DNA of 64,000 bases from assembly GCF_027497355.1 (NCBI RefSeq), contig NZ_CP114909.1:5413001-5477000 (forward strand). The letters run 5' to 3'. This stretch comes from Micromonospora sp. WMMA1947. Lineage in GTDB: Bacteria > Actinomycetota > Actinomycetes > Mycobacteriales > Micromonosporaceae. Each line of letters opens with the position of its first letter. The stretch's first letter is position 1. The position numbers were made by a program, and so were the translations under genes. This document shows positions 60,147 to 64,000 of this stretch, in pieces. The notes below the pieces were generated by a model. That model was not told the DNA's origin and did not search any database. It was given only the letters and a program-made list of their open reading frames with translations.

Positions 60147-60977
60147 TCACTCCGCGGTGACGCTCACCGCGTTGACGCCCCCCACCAGGTCGAGGTAGAG
60201 CCGGTCGGCAGCCCGGTCCCAGCCCGGCGAGCTGACCAGGTCACCGGCGGCGATCCCACCACGGCGCTCGTCGTACAGGGTCAGGGAGCCGGCACCGGCG
60301 GCCACCCGCACCCGGGCCGGCGGCGCGCCCGGCACGGTGACGGTGAGTTCGCTGGCCCCGCCGGTCATCCGGACGGTGAGCGAGCCGTCGAGCCGGGGCA
60401 GCAGCAGCCGGGTACGCGACGCGCCGCCGACCAGGTCGATCCCGGCGAGCCGGGCCTCGCCCAGGTCGAGCCGCTGCTCGCTGACCCCGCCGATGAGTCG
60501 CAGCCGCCAGGTGACCCGCGAGTTGAGCACCACCTCGACGGCGGCCGGGCCGGGACGGCCGTTCTCCTCGATCCGCAGCCGGACCCGGTCGCCCACCATC
60601 TGCGGGCGCGGTGTCACACCGGAGCCGTCCGGCGCGCCGATCCGATACAGGTCGTCGCCGAGGTCGGCGGCCCGCAGGGTGAACCGGGTCAGCCCGTCGG
60701 CCAGCTCGAACTGGGCGAGCCGCCGGTCACCCCGGGGCGCGGTGAGGGTCTGCGCGCCGGCCACCTCGGCGGGGCCCGCCCCGCCGGAGCCGCCGCGCCC
60801 GGGCGACGGCGGCGCGCCGCCGGAGAAGACCACGCCGAGGCGGGCCGGGTTGGACAGGGTCACCGCCACCGCCACCGCGCCGAGCACCACCACCAGCACG
60901 GCCGCCGCCGCCAGCAGCCGGGCTCCGCCGGACCAGCGGGATCGGGTCCGGCCGGGGTCGTCCTCGGATGCGGTCAT
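60147..60977 (-). CDS. Single-span membrane protein with exported beta-rich domain
   Basis: A 276-aa protein. One membrane segment (LLAAAAVLVVVLGAVAVAVTL) near residues 21-41, a Gly/Pro-rich linker, and a C-terminal ~200-residue beta-rich domain with repeated glycine turns (RLIGGVSEQRLDLG, IDLVGGASRTRLLLP, VRMTGGASELTVTVP). The repeated xxGGxS turns recall beta-helix or LiaF-type envelope domains. The domain would lie outside the membrane. Function unknown. Confidence 0.65.
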   Translation of the reverse strand: MTASEDDPGRTRSRWSGGARLLAAAAVLVVVLGAVAVAVTLSNPARLGVVFSGGAPPSPGRGGSGGAGPAEVAGAQTLTAPRGDRRLAQFELADGLTRFTLRAADLGDDLYRIGAPDGSGVTPRPQMVGDRVRLRIEENGRPGPAAVEVVLNSRVTWRLRLIGGVSEQRLDLGEARLAGIDLVGGASRTRLLLPRLDGSLTVRMTGGASELTVTVPGAPPARVRVAAGAGSLTLYDERRGGIAAGDLVSSPGWDRAADRLYLDLVGGVNAVSVTAE

Positions 60978-61007
60978 GGTCGTCCCCTCTCGCCGGTCCC
61001 CATGGGG

Positions 61008-62773
<1,766 letters not shown>

Positions 62774-62815
62774 GCGGACGGCGGGACGGAGACTGTCGGT
62801 TCGGTCAGTCAGTGA

Positions 62816-62844
62816 TTGACAGCTCTCGACGCCCGGCCTAGGTT
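62816..62844 (+). promoter_or_regulatory. Housekeeping-type promoter of the secreted hydrolase gene
   Basis: TTGACA (62816-62821), 17-base spacer, TAGGTT (62839-62844), 81 bases before the ATG. A perfect -35 and good -10 with ideal spacing. The inverted ACCGGCCGGT-like sequence just downstream (near 62852) could be an operator. Confidence 0.65.
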
Positions 62845-62925
62845 CAGGGCGCTACCGGCCGGTAGGCATCCGTCCCGCGTCGTCACCCCCGTTCCCGGGG
62901 TGGCACCGTCCCCCGGGGAGCAGCG

Positions 62926-64000
62926 ATGCAGCCCTCACCCGTCCGCCGCCGGCTGCTCGCCGTCGGCGCTGCCCTCGCGTTGACGCTCGGCCTCGCCGGC
63001 GCGGCCCCCGCCGCCGCCACCGGCCGCGACGACGGCAGCGGCCCGCTGCCCGGCTACACCATCGTCAACCCGCCGCTGCCGCCACTGGTCGTCGGCGGTG
63101 CCGCCACCACCGTGCGGCAGGGCGTGCACGCGAACGCCGGGTACGTCATCGAGATCCCCGAGCGCTGGAACGGCGAGCTGGTGATGTGGGCGCACGGCTA
63201 CCGCGGCCAGGGCACCGAGCTGTCGCCCGAGCCGCCCGCCTACGACCTGCGGCAGCGCCTGGTGGCGCAGGGGTACGCGTGGGCGTCGTCGTCGTACGAC
63301 CGCAACGGCTACGACGTGCGCTCCGGCGTGCGCAGCACCAAGGCGCTGGCCGACCTGTTCAGCCGTACCGTCCGGCGCCCGCACCGGGTGCTGATCGCCG
63401 GGGTGTCGATGGGCGGCCACGTCATCGGCCGGTCGCTGGAGCAGTACCCGGGCTTCTACGCCGGTGCGCTGCCGATGTGCGGGGTGCTCGGCGACCAGGA
63501 ACTGTTCGACTTCTTCCTGGACTACAACCTGGTGGCGCAGGCGCTGGCCGGGGTGCGCGCGTACCCGACGCCGCCCGACTACCTGACCTCGGCGGTGCCC
63601 CGGATCCAGGTCACGCTCGGCCTGGCCGGGCTGACCCCGGGCGGCCCGGACACCACGAACGCGCTCGGCAAGCAGCTGCGCGCGGTCACCGTGGAGCGCT
63701 CCGGCGGGCCGCGCCCGGGCGCCGACGCCGCGTTCGCGGTGTGGAAGGACTTCCTGTTCGGCATCGCGGTCAGCGAGGCGGACGGCTCCCCCGCCCGGCG
63801 GCCCGGTCAGCTCGCCACGAACCTGTTCACCAGGTACGCGCCGAACCAGCCGGTGAACCTCAACGCGACGGTGCAGCGGGTCGCGCCGGAGAACCTGCGC
63901 CAGCGGCTCTCGCCAAGCCTGACCGAGGTGCCCCGGATCGCCGGGCGGCCCACCGCGCCGGTGCTCAGCCTGCACGGGCTCGGTGACCTTTTCGTGCCGT
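62926..64000 (+). CDS. Secreted alpha/beta hydrolase, 3' end outside the window
   Basis: The first ~358 residues of an exported hydrolase. The Sec signal RRRLLAVGAALALTLGLAGAAPAAA is followed by VVGGAATTVRQGVHANAG..., oxyanion region VMWAHGYRGQG, and the nucleophile elbow LIAGVSMGGHVIG with the catalytic Ser. Near the edge LSLHGLGDLFVP probably carries the catalytic Asp; the His lies beyond. Long forms of this type occur as tannase/feruloyl-esterase-like or PHB-depolymerase-like enzymes. The substrate cannot be told. Confidence 0.85.
   Translation, partial: MQPSPVRRRLLAVGAALALTLGLAGAAPAAATGRDDGSGPLPGYTIVNPPLPPLVVGGAATTVRQGVHANAGYVIEIPERWNGELVMWAHGYRGQGTELSPEPPAYDLRQRLVAQGYAWASSSYDRNGYDVRSGVRSTKALADLFSRTVRRPHRVLIAGVSMGGHVIGRSLEQYPGFYAGALPMCGVLGDQELFDFFLDYNLVAQALAGVRAYPTPPDYLTSAVPRIQVTLGLAGLTPGGPDTTNALGKQLRAVTVERSGGPRPGADAAFAVWKDFLFGIAVSEADGSPARRPGQLATNLFTRYAPNQPVNLNATVQRVAPENLRQRLSPSLTEVPRIAGRPTAPVLSLHGLGDLFVP

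Overview
The window is chromosomal DNA of a very GC-rich actinomycete. The gene families, the dense ATGA/GTGA overlaps, the frequent GTG starts, a homologue of mycobacterial Rv3032 and GATC-headed intergenic palindromes all fit Micromonosporaceae, probably Micromonospora. The genus is an inference. I saw no rRNA, tRNA or CRISPR array.

Layout. 1-4751 (minus): trehalose-from-glycogen operon treX-treY-treZ, with treZ cut by the window edge. 4752-15844 (plus): a compact RiPP cluster of the azol(in)e (TOMM/LAP) type. It holds a 72-aa precursor with five C-terminal cysteines, a perfect hairpin after it, a GT2 glycosyltransferase with a methyltransferase-like tail, an ABC exporter (ATPase plus two permeases), a SagB-type dehydrogenase, an Fe(II)/2-oxoglutarate oxygenase, an RRE/ThiF-like F protein and a fused C-YcaO cyclodehydratase. 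The GT2 and the oxygenase are not standard LAP parts, which makes this the most interesting system here. 16114-31948: housekeeping and envelope genes: Rv3032-like GT4, citrate synthase, a three-gene polysaccharide-type membrane operon, VOC and AraC proteins, a GT2/GtrA plus ArnT-type pair, an OmpR-type two-component system, an SDR and an alpha/beta hydrolase.

31952-44802 is rich in stress and signalling genes: Ser/Thr kinase, OsmC-like protein, EEP nuclease/phosphatase, secreted lysozyme-like protein, DivIVA-like protein, single-domain response regulator, three STAS proteins, a CarH-like B12-binding protein joined to a PAS/GAF/PP2C phosphatase, a DUF2267 protein and an AI-2E family transporter. 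Several of these genes and a later DUF2267 gene have GTTT-N15/16-GGGTA promoters resembling the SigB/SigF class, so this looks like a general-stress neighbourhood.

44830-64000: type II NADH dehydrogenase-like protein, Tat-secreted M28 peptidase, a GNAT, an IS110-family element whose 5' noncoding region has the features expected of a bridge RNA, a secreted C39-like protein behind a 56-bp-periodic repeat, a GT2 whose frame runs through an opposing gene, a molybdopterin/flavin redox pair, TerC behind a probable Mn2+ (yybP-ykoY) riboswitch, an alpha-methylacyl-CoA racemase-like protein, small stress-type proteins, pirin, a MazG-like protein, glutamate dehydrogenase and a truncated secreted hydrolase.

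The 9-mer CGTTACATC occurs twice upstream of the RiPP precursor and three times upstream of the C39-like gene, and I saw it nowhere else in the window. This hints at shared control of two loci 45 kb apart. All functions are read from the sequence; no database search was run.
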